From NCBI GenBank assembly GCA_041940525.1, contig JBGTSB010000002.1, positions 1 to 64,000 of the forward strand: a stretch of 64,000 nucleotides of DNA, in the 5' to 3' direction. The notes under the pieces were generated by a model. That model saw nothing but the letters and a program-made list of their open reading frames with translations, searched no databases and was not told where the DNA came from. The stretch is from JAKAXS01 sp041940525 (lineage in GTDB: Bacteria > Pseudomonadota > Alphaproteobacteria > Rhizobiales > Hyphomicrobiaceae). Positions within the stretch are counted from its first letter, which is position 1; the number at the start of each line of letters is the position of its first letter. Of the stretch, positions 9,101 to 17,737 are shown in pieces. A program made the translations under genes and the position numbers.

Positions 9101-9313
9101 TCCACCGTCCTGTCGCTTGTCTTCGTCCCCGCCGTGTTCGTTCTGATGGATGACTTCGGCCGTTGGGTCTGGAGCTTCTTCGGCCGCTTCGTTGGCGAAA
9201 CAGACGAACCTCCGGGCCCCAGTGGCGCGGAAAACGAGAGCGAAATAGACAACGGCGAATTCAAGCCAACCAGCGTGCCCGTAGCGCTGCCGCACCCCAA
9301 AGCGGCCGAGTAG
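6155..9313 (+). CDS. RND multidrug efflux transporter, AcrB-like permease
   Basis: A 1052-residue hydrophobe/amphiphile efflux (HAE1-type) proton antiporter of normal length. It has an N-terminal helix (about 15-35), two large periplasmic loops, and two bundles of transmembrane segments. The proton-relay residues are present: the Asp pair in GILVDDAIVEIEN (TM4) and the Lys in GIVTKNAIMLVDF (TM10). The start ATG at 6155 comes 5 bases after the adaptor stop, so translation is probably coupled. The tail after about residue 1015 is acidic and Pro-rich. Substrates cannot be predicted; control by the upstream TetR is likely. Confidence 0.95.
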   Translation: MNLNISAWAIRNPVPSLVLFMVLLVVGVLSFQSLPITRFPNIDIPIVQVRIYQSGAAPAELETQITKKVEDAIAGVNGVKHITSSLTEGASVTTIEFRLEVDVDRALNDVKDAVSRIRTELPRTIEEPITSRVEIEGLPIITYAVSAKTMTDEELSWFSDDTATRALQGVDGVADVRRIGGVTREIRIALDPDRLTAQGTTAAEVNAQVRATNVDLAGGRGELGGKEQAIRTLANKGTVKELAATTIALPGGRKVRLDQLATVTDNIEEPRTFAKLNGEPVVALAISRAKGASDTEVAAAVETAVKELSKKYPDVSMTRVDNTVTYTEGVYKSTMHTLLEGAALAIFVVLIFLRDLRATIIAAIALPLSIIPAFWAMEVMGFSLNLVSLLAITIVTGILVDDAIVEIENIVRHMRMGKSAYRASLEAADEIGLAVIAITFTIIAVFTPVSFMGGIAGQYFKQFGLTVAFSVFFSLLVARLITPMLAAYFLRHSDKEEKEGPVMRAYTRLLTWSVRHHFATVGLGFLIFLGSIGSFYLLPNGFLPQEDTSRALMAVELPPGSKLSDTKDVTDRVTEKLLARPDVKSVFVDGGRQLGSGEEVRKATFILNLTPKSERETPQFEIQEQISRMMRNEPDIRFNFMEDDGQRQFQLVVTGRDGEAVDRIGAELTSQAKRLPMITNVVSTAELDRPELRIIPKSDIAAEMGVSTEAISAAVRVATIGDIDANLAKFNVGDRQIPIRVQLKEEARENRQIIEQLRVTTASGASVPITTVADIEFGQGPTSIDRYDRNRRIVLGADLVGNTPLGDAVAAVKALPAAQNLPAGVEVKDFGAAEVMGEVFESFADAMGAGLMMVFAVLVLLFASFLQPVTILFSLPLSIGGAIIALAITGKPISLPVVIGILMLMGIVTKNAIMLVDFAVEEMRAGIARHDAIVDAGRKRARPIVMTTIAMVGGMLPSALALDSGGEFRSPMAIAVIGGLISSTVLSLVFVPAVFVLMDDFGRWVWSFFGRFVGETDEPPGPSGAENESEIDNGEFKPTSVPVALPHPKAAE

Positions 9314-9426
9314 CCGCCGCAACTAACTGAAATTGTTGCAGTTGAGACCTGTCCGTTAAGCCCCGGGTAAGATGTTCAACGCACAGTAGCCGGACGAAAG
9401 GTACGATTCCGTTCTGGAGCCGAACT

Positions 9427-12400
9427 GTGTCTACGTTCACGAGCTACCTGCTGCTGACAAATAATTTGCCGCGGACGCTGACTCGCGTCGCAAGCAGCCC
9501 AATCGTGTCAAACGCGGAAGAGTACTATCGCGCGAACATCGGCAAGGTAAAAACGGTCGACGATCTCGTCGACAACAACCGGCTTTTCACATACGTGATG
9601 AAAGCCGCCGGTCTGGAAGAGATGACGTATGCGCGGGCCTTCATGAAAAAGGTCCTGGAAAGCGACCTAACCGACGCCGACAGTTTCGCCAATAAGCTCA
9701 CCGACCGACGCTACCGTGACTTTGCCGCCAAATTCAATTTCAACACCGAAGGCAAAGTCTCGACCTTCACCGACATTCAATCCGACATCCAAGAGCAAGA
9801 CCTCGTCGGATTATATAACTCCAGCATTGTCGCCCGCGAACAGGCGGCATCACAGAAAATCAGCGAATACACCGCTGGTATCAACGCTCTGAGCAACGTC
9901 GACGAGTTTTTGGCTGATCGAAACTTGTTTGAATTTGCACTGACAGCTTACGGGCTTGGTGACGTCGCCAAGTACGCGTCGACATCTGCTTTCCGGGACC
10001 TTCTCACGCAGGATCTAGCCGATCCCAATCACCCGATTTACGACATCACCGACGACGCCTATCGCGACAAGATCCACAACTTTGTCACTGCTTTCAATTT
10101 TGAAGCAGACGGCTCGATATCCGTCACCGACGGCGCACAAACACTGTCTCAGAAGGCCGCGACGGCCGCCGGATATCTGCAATACTCCGGACAATCCAGC
10201 GCATCGGCCACGTTGCTGATCACCACGGAAGCCTACCGCGCCGCGATCGGCGACATCACCAGCGTCGATGACTTCATCAACAACAGCACCGCTTATAACG
10301 TTGCGCTCACGGCGTTCGGCCTGGATCCATCGAAAGTTGACGAAGACGACATCCGCGCGGCGCTGACAAGCGACTTGGGCGACCCAGCAAGCGCCGCCAA
10401 CACACTCGGCCTGGGCTACCAGCGCCTGGCCGAAGCGTTCAACTTTCAAACCGACGGCACGCTGCCCCCCGGTGACCCGGCACAGGATACCGCTGACGTC
10501 GAAACAGTCGTGACACGCTACTTAGCCAACGCGAATTCTGTCTCGGTCAATGAACCAAGCGCCTACGTTACATACAAATTCCAGATCAACCGAGCCGGCT
10601 ATATCGACGATGTCGACGACTTCGTACAGCTGTTGAGAGGGACGTCTCCAGATCCGTCAATGGCGGGCGACGTGATCGCCAAGTCTATGCGCGCCTTCAC
10701 TCTGCGCGCTTTCAATCTAAATGTTGAAAACCAGTACACCGAAGCGTTTCTACGCGATGTCCTGACGAGCGATCTGTCCGATCCAGGAAGCTTCGCGAAC
10801 TCACAATCGGACAAGGGCTGGGCACGCCTCGCAGCCGCATTCAACTTCCAGCCGGACGGTAGCATTTCTGGCGGGCAGGTTCAGGACGACGACAAAGTCT
10901 ATGAGATGTTCGAGCGCTACATCGCTGAAGGTTTCGCCGGCGCACCTCCTTCCCAGCAAGCATCATACGGCTACCGCTTCGACATGGCCGAAGTCACCAA
11001 TGTCGACGACTTTCTTGACGATACAGATTCCTTTGCCTTTGCGCTAGTCGCATTTGGCTTCGACCATACGACGGCCTCCAAGGATTACTTCCGCCAGATA
11101 CTGACCAGCGACCTGAACGACCCGGGCAGCTTTGCCAACACCGAAGCCGCTGCCAAAAGCGATCCGCGCATTACCGAGTTTGCCGCCAGCTTCAATTTCG
11201 CGACCGATGGTTCGCTCGCCGCGGGGGTACCAGCGCAGTCGGTGATCGAACTGGACCGCATGGTCGAGCGCTTCGTATCGCGAACAGACACGGACACCGG
11301 CGCCTTCAACTTCCGTCTGGCCGGAGAGTACGCGGGCGTGATCAACGATATCCGCTCCGTCAGCGAATTCATCTCCGACGAGCATAACGCAGTCTATACG
11401 ATCGCGTTATCTGCCTTCGGCATTGACCCCGCATCGGTCACTAAGGATGAGATCGCCAGCGTTCTTAGCAGCAACCTGTCCGACCCGACCAGCATTGCAA
11501 ACACACGCGGTGGCGCCTTCCTCGAATTGGCCGAAGCCTTCAATTTCCAGAATGGCGGATACGTACCTGTCGGCGCTGATACTCAAGACGCCACGCAACT
11601 AAACGATACGATCAACCGCTACCTGGCTCGCAACAATCGCGCAACGCGCGCTGAAACATCCGGTGCCACGAGCGCCTTCACCAGCGCCATCAATGCGCTG
11701 GAGTCCCGCGCGGCCACCAACGGCACCAAGCCGATTGACGAATTCCTAAAGGATCCCCAGCTCTACAACTACGTCCTGCTGGCACACGGATTTGATCCCG
11801 CCACAACCTCGAAAGACGATATTCGCGCTGCACTCTTGAGCGACAAGACCAAGGCAACGAGCTTTGTAAACTTGCCGAGCAACGCCCGCTTCAAGGATCT
11901 AGCCAACTCGTTGAACTTCGATCCCGACGGCACCATTGGCACGCCGCTGCTGGCCCAAACGGCTTCCGACACGCGCCGCTTGACCGACCGTTACGCGGAC
12001 TCCTATCCCGACGAAGAGCGACCGGACTACTTCGCGGAAGACCGCTTGACCGAACAGGAAGCGCTGATCGAAGCCGAAACCAATTATTACAACGAGACGA
12101 TCGCCGGCATCTCGACGGCCAGCGAACTTGTCGCCGACAAGCGCATGGTCACGTTCATCCTTAAAGCGTTTGGCTTGGAAGACGACGGCTTCAGCACGGT
12201 TCGTAACCTGGAAAGCGCGCTGAAGAGCGACCTGAACGATCCAGACAGCTTTGCCAACACGAGCAAGAGCCCGGTATTCCGCGAGATCGCCGCTTACTTC
12301 AACTTTGATACCGAAGGCAAAGCCAAGCGCGTACCGGAAGCCGCAGTTCAATCCAACGGCCTGATCTACCAAACGACACAAGACTACCTCTTGCAAACAT

Positions 12401-12798
12401 TGGAGACAGACGCTGGAGAAGACAACAACGGCGTACGGCTCGCGCTTTACTTTAAACGAAAGGCGAACTCGATCTTCTCGGTTTACAGCCTGTTCGCCGA
12501 CAAAGCCCTCTTTGAGGTGACCCGCACAGCCCTGGGTATGCCGGACGAGGCAGCGCGCGCCGACATTGACGTGTTGGCGCGCGACATCGGCCGCCGCATA
12601 GACATCGAAGACTTCAAGGACCCGGAAAAACTCGACCAGTTCATCCGCCGCTTCATCGCACTGTATGATTTGAAAAACGGCGGCGGCAGCGTTGGCACCG
12701 CAGGCAACAATGCAGCAGCCCTCATCAGCGGCCAAACGATCGGTGTGGACCAGGGCGTCCTAGCGACCCTCCAAAACATACGCTTCGGCCAGTTCTAA
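9427..12798 (+). CDS. very large DUF1217 repeat protein (flagellum-associated family)
   Basis: A 1123-residue protein built from about nine tandem units of roughly 100-125 residues. Each unit has a helix ending in IxxVDDFxxD, then AxxAFGLD, then xLxSDLxDPxSFAN, and closes with AAAFNFxxDG; the eight AFNF/KFNF/YFNF boxes make the periodicity obvious. The last unit is divergent and matches the family's C-terminus (RIDIEDFKDPEKLDQFIRRF, ending LQNIRFGQF). DUF1217 proteins occur in flagellar loci of Hyphomicrobiales, but this gene stands alone about 34 kb from the flagellar cluster. The GTG start follows a GGAG box (9415). No signal peptide or membrane segment is evident. Its function is unknown; a filamentous or surface role is only inference. 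Confidence 0.85.
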   Translation: MSTFTSYLLLTNNLPRTLTRVASSPIVSNAEEYYRANIGKVKTVDDLVDNNRLFTYVMKAAGLEEMTYARAFMKKVLESDLTDADSFANKLTDRRYRDFAAKFNFNTEGKVSTFTDIQSDIQEQDLVGLYNSSIVAREQAASQKISEYTAGINALSNVDEFLADRNLFEFALTAYGLGDVAKYASTSAFRDLLTQDLADPNHPIYDITDDAYRDKIHNFVTAFNFEADGSISVTDGAQTLSQKAATAAGYLQYSGQSSASATLLITTEAYRAAIGDITSVDDFINNSTAYNVALTAFGLDPSKVDEDDIRAALTSDLGDPASAANTLGLGYQRLAEAFNFQTDGTLPPGDPAQDTADVETVVTRYLANANSVSVNEPSAYVTYKFQINRAGYIDDVDDFVQLLRGTSPDPSMAGDVIAKSMRAFTLRAFNLNVENQYTEAFLRDVLTSDLSDPGSFANSQSDKGWARLAAAFNFQPDGSISGGQVQDDDKVYEMFERYIAEGFAGAPPSQQASYGYRFDMAEVTNVDDFLDDTDSFAFALVAFGFDHTTASKDYFRQILTSDLNDPGSFANTEAAAKSDPRITEFAASFNFATDGSLAAGVPAQSVIELDRMVERFVSRTDTDTGAFNFRLAGEYAGVINDIRSVSEFISDEHNAVYTIALSAFGIDPASVTKDEIASVLSSNLSDPTSIANTRGGAFLELAEAFNFQNGGYVPVGADTQDATQLNDTINRYLARNNRATRAETSGATSAFTSAINALESRAATNGTKPIDEFLKDPQLYNYVLLAHGFDPATTSKDDIRAALLSDKTKATSFVNLPSNARFKDLANSLNFDPDGTIGTPLLAQTASDTRRLTDRYADSYPDEERPDYFAEDRLTEQEALIEAETNYYNETIAGISTASELVADKRMVTFILKAFGLEDDGFSTVRNLESALKSDLNDPDSFANTSKSPVFREIAAYFNFDTEGKAKRVPEAAVQSNGLIYQTTQDYLLQTLETDAGEDNNGVRLALYFKRKANSIFSVYSLFADKALFEVTRTALGMPDEAARADIDVLARDIGRRIDIEDFKDPEKLDQFIRRFIALYDLKNGGGSVGTAGNNAAALISGQTIGVDQGVLATLQNIRFGQF

Positions 12799-12822
12799 CC
12801 AACCGCCCGGCAGACACAAAAA

Positions 12823-12852
12823 AGCAGGGCACGCGATCTGCGCAACCCTGCT
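12823..12852. terminator. bidirectional terminator-like stem-loop
   Basis: AGCAGGG and CCCTGCT form a 7-bp stem with a 16-base loop between the convergent DUF1217 and HlyD genes. A run of six A precedes it on the plus strand (a T run for minus-strand transcripts) and GATTTT follows. Confidence 0.6.
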
Positions 12853-12874
12853 GATTTTCCGATGCGTTTGACGC

Positions 12875-13957
12875 TTAATTCGTCGGCGTCCCAGCCTTGA
12901 AGAACACGTCAACGCGCATGCCCGTCAGCAATGGCGGTTCACCATCAAGGTCCACCAGAACCTCTAGAACTTCTACGTCGTTCGGCCGTCGAGGCCCACG
13001 CGAGGCAATCCGTGGCGGCCCGAGGGACTTAGCGATCGACGTCACCTTGCCAGCAAATTCCTTGTCGCCGTGAGCGTCCACGCGCACGACGGCCACCTGG
13101 CCTTTTAAGACCTTGGTCACGTCACGCTCTTCCAGTTCCGCACGAACCCGTAGGCTCGACAGGTCACCGAATAGCACCAGCGGAGACTGCGGTGACGGCA
13201 CTGCCGTCTCACCAACCTTGGCCCAAACCGTCAGCACCGTGCCATCGTAAGGAGCGCGAACACGCGTACGGTCAACGGCGTTCTCAAGAAGGTTCAACTC
13301 CGATCGTGCCTGCGATAGCGACGACTCCAAACGTGTCGGCAGCGGAATATCCGGCAGCGCGTTGATCTTTGCCAAGTCAGCCTGCGCCGTACGCAACGTC
13401 TTTTTCGCTGCCTCAACCTGATCCTTGGCTTTCTTCAAATCCTCTTCGGATTTCTCACCATTCCTGACGCCAATTGCGACCTCGTCCAGCGCCATGCGGG
13501 CACCAAACAGCTTGCGCTCCGCCGAGTAAACCGCATCGCTGGCGTCACGCCGCTGTTGCGCCGGACCCTTCTCGGCCGGTTCTTCTTCGCGCTCGCGCTG
13601 TCGGACCAACGCCTCTTCCTCGGCCGCATGCATGCGATCCAAAAGGTCAGCATCGTCCAACTTTACCAGGACATCCCCAGCAGAAACCGTCTCGTTCATT
13701 TCCGCGTAAACGGCGGCGATCTTGGCACGCGTCTGCGCCGTGATGCGAACTTCGCCATCCTTCGGCTCAATACGACCGGTCGCCGAAGCCGCCCACACCG
13801 GACGTTCCTTATTATCATTCACATCAGCGGCAAACACCGCCGGTGCCTGAGCCGTCGGCGGGCCCCAGTTGAGCAACAAACTGATCGCAACAGCTAACAA
13901 GCCGAAGGCGATAACCGTCGCGAAGGTTGAATTTAATCGGGCCATAAAATTAGCCAT
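12875..13957 (-). CDS. HlyD-family adaptor of a DevBCA-type ABC exporter
   Basis: A 360-residue periplasmic adaptor. An N-terminal membrane anchor (about 12-32) is followed by a lipoyl half motif (ATGRIEPKDGEVRI), a coiled coil rich in Glu/Lys/Ala (about 100-210), and the second lipoyl half (RTRVRAPYDGTVLTVWAKVGE). It is the last gene of a three-gene minus-strand operon, permease-ATPase-adaptor, and overlaps the ATPase gene by 8 bases. This composition matches DevB/DevC/DevA exporters, known from cyanobacterial glycolipid export and common in proteobacteria with unknown substrates. Confidence 0.9.
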   Translation of the reverse strand: MANFMARLNSTFATVIAFGLLAVAISLLLNWGPPTAQAPAVFAADVNDNKERPVWAASATGRIEPKDGEVRITAQTRAKIAAVYAEMNETVSAGDVLVKLDDADLLDRMHAAEEEALVRQREREEEPAEKGPAQQRRDASDAVYSAERKLFGARMALDEVAIGVRNGEKSEEDLKKAKDQVEAAKKTLRTAQADLAKINALPDIPLPTRLESSLSQARSELNLLENAVDRTRVRAPYDGTVLTVWAKVGETAVPSPQSPLVLFGDLSSLRVRAELEERDVTKVLKGQVAVVRVDAHGDKEFAGKVTSIAKSLGPPRIASRGPRRPNDVEVLEVLVDLDGEPPLLTGMRVDVFFKAGTPTN

Positions 13958-14702
13958 GAGCTTTTCGCCTTTTCGTTAGATCCGTGACGCTAGGTGCATC
14001 AAGACCATCCGGTCTGCGCTCCTCACCCACGATCAGACCGTCCTCAATACGCACGACCCGATCGGCATAGCCGAGCGTTCGGGGGTCATGCGTAACGGCA
14101 AGGACGCTACGTTCTTGTTCTCTAGCAATACGCGCCAGCAACTCCATCACGGCGTGCCCGTTCTCGCTATCGAGCGCGGCCGTCGGTTCGTCCGCCAGCA
14201 CCACCGCTGGTGAGCTGGCAATCGCGCGGGCAACAGCGACACGCTGCTGCTCACCACCCGAGAGATTTCCCGGGAAATTCTTCAGCCGGTGCCCCAGCCC
14301 AACATCATGCAACACTTCCTCGGCACGCTGCGAAGCGGCGTATCCCTTCTGTCCCAGCACGTCGAGCGCAATGCGAACATTTTCAAGCGCGTTGAGCGTC
14401 GGAAACAAATTGTACGACTGGAAAATGTAGCCGATGTTCTTGCGCCGCAGTTCTGCCAGCTCTTCCGGAGACAGCCCGGTGGTCGACTGGCCGGCGACCC
14501 GGATTTCACCGGATGTCTGCGTCAGGATGCAGCCCAGAATAGACAGCAATGTCGTCTTACCTGAGCCCGACGGCCCCATGAGCAAAGTCAATTCACCGGG
14601 GTTCAACGACAAGCTAACGCCCTTGAGGGCGACGACCTTACCGGCGCCCCGGCCAAGCTCCTTGACGATGTCTTCGGCTTCGAGTGACGGAGGGAGCGTC
14701 AT
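13950..14702 (-). CDS. ABC transporter ATP-binding protein, DevA/LolD-like
   Basis: A 250-residue ATPase. The Walker A is GPSGSGKTT (about 43-51), the Q-loop is in IFQSYNLFPTL, the signature is LSGGEQQRVAVARA, the Walker B is VVLADEPTAALD, and the switch His is in VLAVTHDPRTLGYADR. Size and motifs fit the MacB/LolD/DevA class, which powers export or lipid/lipoprotein extraction. It overlaps the permease stop by 4 bases (ATGA) and the adaptor start by 8 bases, so the three proteins are translationally coupled. Confidence 0.95.
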   Translation of the reverse strand: MTLPPSLEAEDIVKELGRGAGKVVALKGVSLSLNPGELTLLMGPSGSGKTTLLSILGCILTQTSGEIRVAGQSTTGLSPEELAELRRKNIGYIFQSYNLFPTLNALENVRIALDVLGQKGYAASQRAEEVLHDVGLGHRLKNFPGNLSGGEQQRVAVARAIASSPAVVLADEPTAALDSENGHAVMELLARIAREQERSVLAVTHDPRTLGYADRVVRIEDGLIVGEERRPDGLDAPSVTDLTKRRKAHG

Positions 14703-15829
14703 CTGTTGAATACCGTTGCTGGATCAATCTTCGTTACTTTAATGATCGCCGACACTGCGGAGATCGCGCACATTGAAAGTGTGAGGGCAAACAACGCGCC
14801 TGCCAGCCCCCACGTCATGACGAGTGGAAGAGGCGACGACTTACTCATCACCAGGACGGTGAGCGAGATCATCATGCCCAAGACATAACCAATCACCGCA
14901 CTCATCCCGGCCTGCGCCAAGATCACCTTGTGTATATAGCCTGAAGAGGAGCCCAGCGCACGCAGCGTCGCGAACTCGTTCAAGTGGTCCTTAGTGCTGG
15001 AATACAGCGTCTGAGCCACGATCACGGTTCCGACCAAAATGCCTAGCAGAGCGCCGCCAATCAACGCGACACCAGCGCCCGTTCTGAATAGCCATTGAGT
15101 CAAGCTGCGATCCCGGAACTCTGGCCGGGTTAAAACATCCGCACCCTCAAGACGCTGCAGAAGATCCGCCCTAACCGCTTCCACGTTGGCGTCTGGATAC
15201 AGCTGAACAAGGAAAAATGTCGTCTTGTCAGCCGGCGCGCCCAGAAGATGTCTCGCGCGGTTCAGGGGCGTGAAAACATAAGGACTCTGCGTGAATGACC
15301 GGATACCGCTCGTCAAAGCGCGCACCTTGACGCGTCCCTGAGCAATCTGCGCCGTGTCGCCGACGCCGGAAATATCAAGCTCCCGCAGGTAGGAATTGTC
15401 GACGGCTATCGCATCCGGCGCCTTGATGTCGGCCCAGGTGCCCTTCACGAGCGACCACGGCTCCAACCCGCCATCCTCGGCGTCGGTACCAACCACCACA
15501 ACGCGCGTCGAACCACCGCTCGGCTTACGCCATTCGGCGAAAGCAACAATCATCGGAATGACAGCCTTCACGCCGGGCGTCGCAAGTGCGGCGTGACGTT
15601 CGCGCTGCGTCAGCAGCAAACCACCGTCTTCAAAACTCTTGGCGCCATAGGCTGTAACCCACAGTTCACCATTTGCGCGTTCGATCATTGCCGTAATCAT
15701 GCGGCTGGAGCCCAAGTACAGGCCTAGCTGCACGGCAACGAGAACGATGGAGAAGAGAATCCCAATCAAGGTCACCGCAAGCCGGATGCGGTCGTGGAAT
15801 AAGTTCCTAAAGGCAAGTGTTAGTATCAT
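14699..15829 (-). CDS. ABC transporter permease, DevC/FtsX-like
   Basis: A 376-residue inner-membrane protein of the FtsX/MacB permease fold. One N-terminal transmembrane helix (about 16-38) is followed by a periplasmic domain of about 220 residues and three C-terminal helices (about 258-280, 305-330 and 340-365). The DevC hallmark order is visible: AFRNLFHDRIRLAVTLIGI at the start and TLRALGSSSGYIHKVILAQA before the last pair of helices. It is the first gene of the exporter operon. The substrate is unknown. Confidence 0.9.
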   Translation of the reverse strand: MILTLAFRNLFHDRIRLAVTLIGILFSIVLVAVQLGLYLGSSRMITAMIERANGELWVTAYGAKSFEDGGLLLTQRERHAALATPGVKAVIPMIVAFAEWRKPSGGSTRVVVVGTDAEDGGLEPWSLVKGTWADIKAPDAIAVDNSYLRELDISGVGDTAQIAQGRVKVRALTSGIRSFTQSPYVFTPLNRARHLLGAPADKTTFFLVQLYPDANVEAVRADLLQRLEGADVLTRPEFRDRSLTQWLFRTGAGVALIGGALLGILVGTVIVAQTLYSSTKDHLNEFATLRALGSSSGYIHKVILAQAGMSAVIGYVLGMMISLTVLVMSKSSPLPLVMTWGLAGALFALTLSMCAISAVSAIIKVTKIDPATVFNR

Positions 15830-16182
15830 TGCGTGTGGACCGCCACTGTGTACGTCTGGCGCGACTTAAACCAGCCCGTCATAGAACTAGATATGAGACA
15901 TAACGCGACAAGAGCCGGTGCATAAGACCAATCGCCGCCTTGCCCAGCGCGTCCGTTCGAGTAGCGGGGCCTGGCCGAAATTTTCCGCCGCACAAAAACC
16001 CAGAGCCCGCGATAATAGGCGCCTAACATCACTGGTATTTGGCAGAAAGATGGTGCGCGCACAGCAAGCGTCAATTGGCCCCCTCGGTAAGTCTTGTGTA
16101 AACCTTTCGGCTACACCCTGCTTTTGCCGCTTTCGCGGCTTAGTCAGCGACCCTGCCATTTCAATTATCAGGCTGATCCGCC
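15830..16182. other. gene-free divergent spacer
   Basis: About 350 bases between the divergent DevC-like and DUF2147 genes. Short frames crossing it show no family features. It should contain both promoters; I see no convincing palindrome or repeat. Confidence 0.45.
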
Positions 16183-16722
16183 ATGCAATTTTTCACACGA
16201 TTCGCCGGCCACCGCGCCAAAAGATTCGCCATTTGGACAGTTTATGCCATGGGAATCACGCTTGTGGCCGGACCGGCCGCAGCTCAAGCACCCGAAATGG
16301 GCCTCTGGATTGACCACGACGGCAAAGGCGCCATCGAGATCAAGCCATGCGCCAACGGACAAACTTTGTGCGGCAACATCGTCTGGCTCAAGAGCCAGGT
16401 GAACGACAAGGGCGAACCGCTGTTCGACCGCCGGAACCCGAACGAAGCCATGCGAACCCGCCCAATTTGCGGCTTGCCCGTGATTGGCAATCTGAGCCGC
16501 ACACCGGACGGCTGGGACGGCGGCTGGATCTACAGCCCGGAAGAAGGCACTCAGTACAGCGTCCACATCAAAGCTGCCGCGCAGGACCGGCTGGTTGTGA
16601 CTGGTTACAAGGGCATCAAGCTGTTCTCCAAGACCTTTACCTGGACACGCGCACCTGAAGAATTCACGCAGCGCTGTGAAGTCCAAGGCGGTGGCGCCGG
16701 CCAACAAGCTTCGACGCCTTGA
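16183..16722 (+). CDS. DUF2147 secreted protein
   Basis: A 179-residue exported protein. A Sec signal peptide (about 1-35, cut near GPAAAQA) precedes a DUF2147 domain, a small beta-rich lipocalin-like fold. Family features are GLWIDHDGKGAIEIKPC near the start, LCGNIVWLK, and the WDGGWIYSPEEGTQYSV box followed by LVVTGYKGIKLFSKTFTW. Conserved cysteines (PCANGQTLCG and RPICGLP) suggest a disulfide. Its function is not established. It is followed by a strong shared terminator. Confidence 0.85.
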   Translation: MQFFTRFAGHRAKRFAIWTVYAMGITLVAGPAAAQAPEMGLWIDHDGKGAIEIKPCANGQTLCGNIVWLKSQVNDKGEPLFDRRNPNEAMRTRPICGLPVIGNLSRTPDGWDGGWIYSPEEGTQYSVHIKAAAQDRLVVTGYKGIKLFSKTFTWTRAPEEFTQRCEVQGGGAGQQASTP

Positions 16723-16763
16723 TTGCTCGCCGAGCGGTCTACCAAACCATCTGACAAACGAAA

Positions 16764-16787
16764 AAGGCCGGGGCAATCCCCGGCCTT
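16764..16787. terminator. strong bidirectional stem-loop terminator
   Basis: AAGGCCGGGG and CCCCGGCCTT form a perfect 10-bp stem around the tetraloop CAAT, between the convergent DUF2147 and hydrolase genes. Five A before it and TT after it supply short T tracts in both directions. Confidence 0.85.
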
Positions 16788-16816
16788 AATGATTTTCAGC
16801 CGCTGATTAGGAAGCG

Positions 16817-17737
16817 TTACGAAGCGTTGCCTTCGCCGCCAGCGACATGCTTCGGCTCTGACGGCTCAACCCGGCGCTCTTTCCAACGGCTCGCCGCCGC
16901 CTTGTCTTCGAGCTGCTGGCAAAGCCGGCGGGCAAAGTCCACTGTGCGGTCAACGACAAAGTTCCGCTGCTTGTCCAGCGTCACCATGTGATAGCAGTCA
17001 TCCAGTACAGTCGTTTCGACCATGCCGCCCAAACGGCGCTGAAGTAGAAGCGTGTTGGACAGATCGCTTTGGTCATCTTCGCGCGGATGGAAGATGATCG
17101 CGTTCTGGCGGATGTTGCCAAGCTCGCGCTTCACGGTGCGCGCAAGGCGCAAGAACTCGAATACCATTCCGCCGCCGCGGCCGAACAGATCTTCCACAGG
17201 CCGGTCTTCGCTCTTGTAGCTATCAAAAACGAAATTGCGGATGCGGTCGTCCTTGATGCCGTAAGGCGCGCGCTGCTGGAAGTGGAACAGACGAGCGAAC
17301 CACTTCTGATGCACCAACCGGAAAAAGTTGAAGTACCAGGGGATCGTCCAGCCGTTCGGCCACAGCGTTGGCGCGAACAGCATAATGCCCTTCACGCTGT
17401 CGGAATGATAACGCGCCAAGCGAAGCGCCACGTTGCAGCCAGCGGACATACCGCCGACGAAAACCGTGTCGCAGTGCGCTTCAAGATCAGCCAAGGCCTT
17501 CTCGCCGGCAGCATACCAGTCGCGCCAGGTCGACAGACCAGACACGTCCGTGCCGCCGCCCAGACCAGGCAGAAGCGGGCAATAAACCGTGTAGCCTTCA
17601 CGGGCCAACGACTGCGCTACGAAGCGCAGCTCCATCGGATTCCCGCCCAGACTATGGATCAGAAGAACGCCAGTACGGCCGCCCGGGATCACCAGGCTTC
17701 CGCGAAAGCCTTTGATTTTTTCTTTGTTTTTCAACAC
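16817..17737 (-). CDS. alpha/beta hydrolase, carboxylesterase-like
   Basis: A 306-residue cytoplasmic alpha/beta hydrolase of the Est30/monoacylglycerol-lipase type. The oxyanion segment is LLIHSLGGNPMEL and the nucleophile Ser sits in the elbow GGMSAGCNVAL. The acid is probably the Asp in HPREDDQSD and the His in DDCYHMVTLD. A cap of about 70 residues contains an aromatic-rich stretch (WYFNFFRLVHQKWFARLFHF). The C-terminus is a charged, probably disordered tail. Substrate unknown: short-chain esters or a lipid are possible. It is monocistronic with a 500-base upstream spacer holding a palindrome. Confidence 0.85.
   Translation of the reverse strand: MLKNKEKIKGFRGSLVIPGGRTGVLLIHSLGGNPMELRFVAQSLAREGYTVYCPLLPGLGGGTDVSGLSTWRDWYAAGEKALADLEAHCDTVFVGGMSAGCNVALRLARYHSDSVKGIMLFAPTLWPNGWTIPWYFNFFRLVHQKWFARLFHFQQRAPYGIKDDRIRNFVFDSYKSEDRPVEDLFGRGGGMVFEFLRLARTVKRELGNIRQNAIIFHPREDDQSDLSNTLLLQRRLGGMVETTVLDDCYHMVTLDKQRNFVVDRTVDFARRLCQQLEDKAAASRWKERRVEPSEPKHVAGGEGNAS

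Noticed and set aside
9427..12798. DUF1217 repeats as recent DNA-level tandem duplications
   Set aside because: The units share protein motifs only; their DNA differs throughout, so no recent duplication or CRISPR-like repeat is present.
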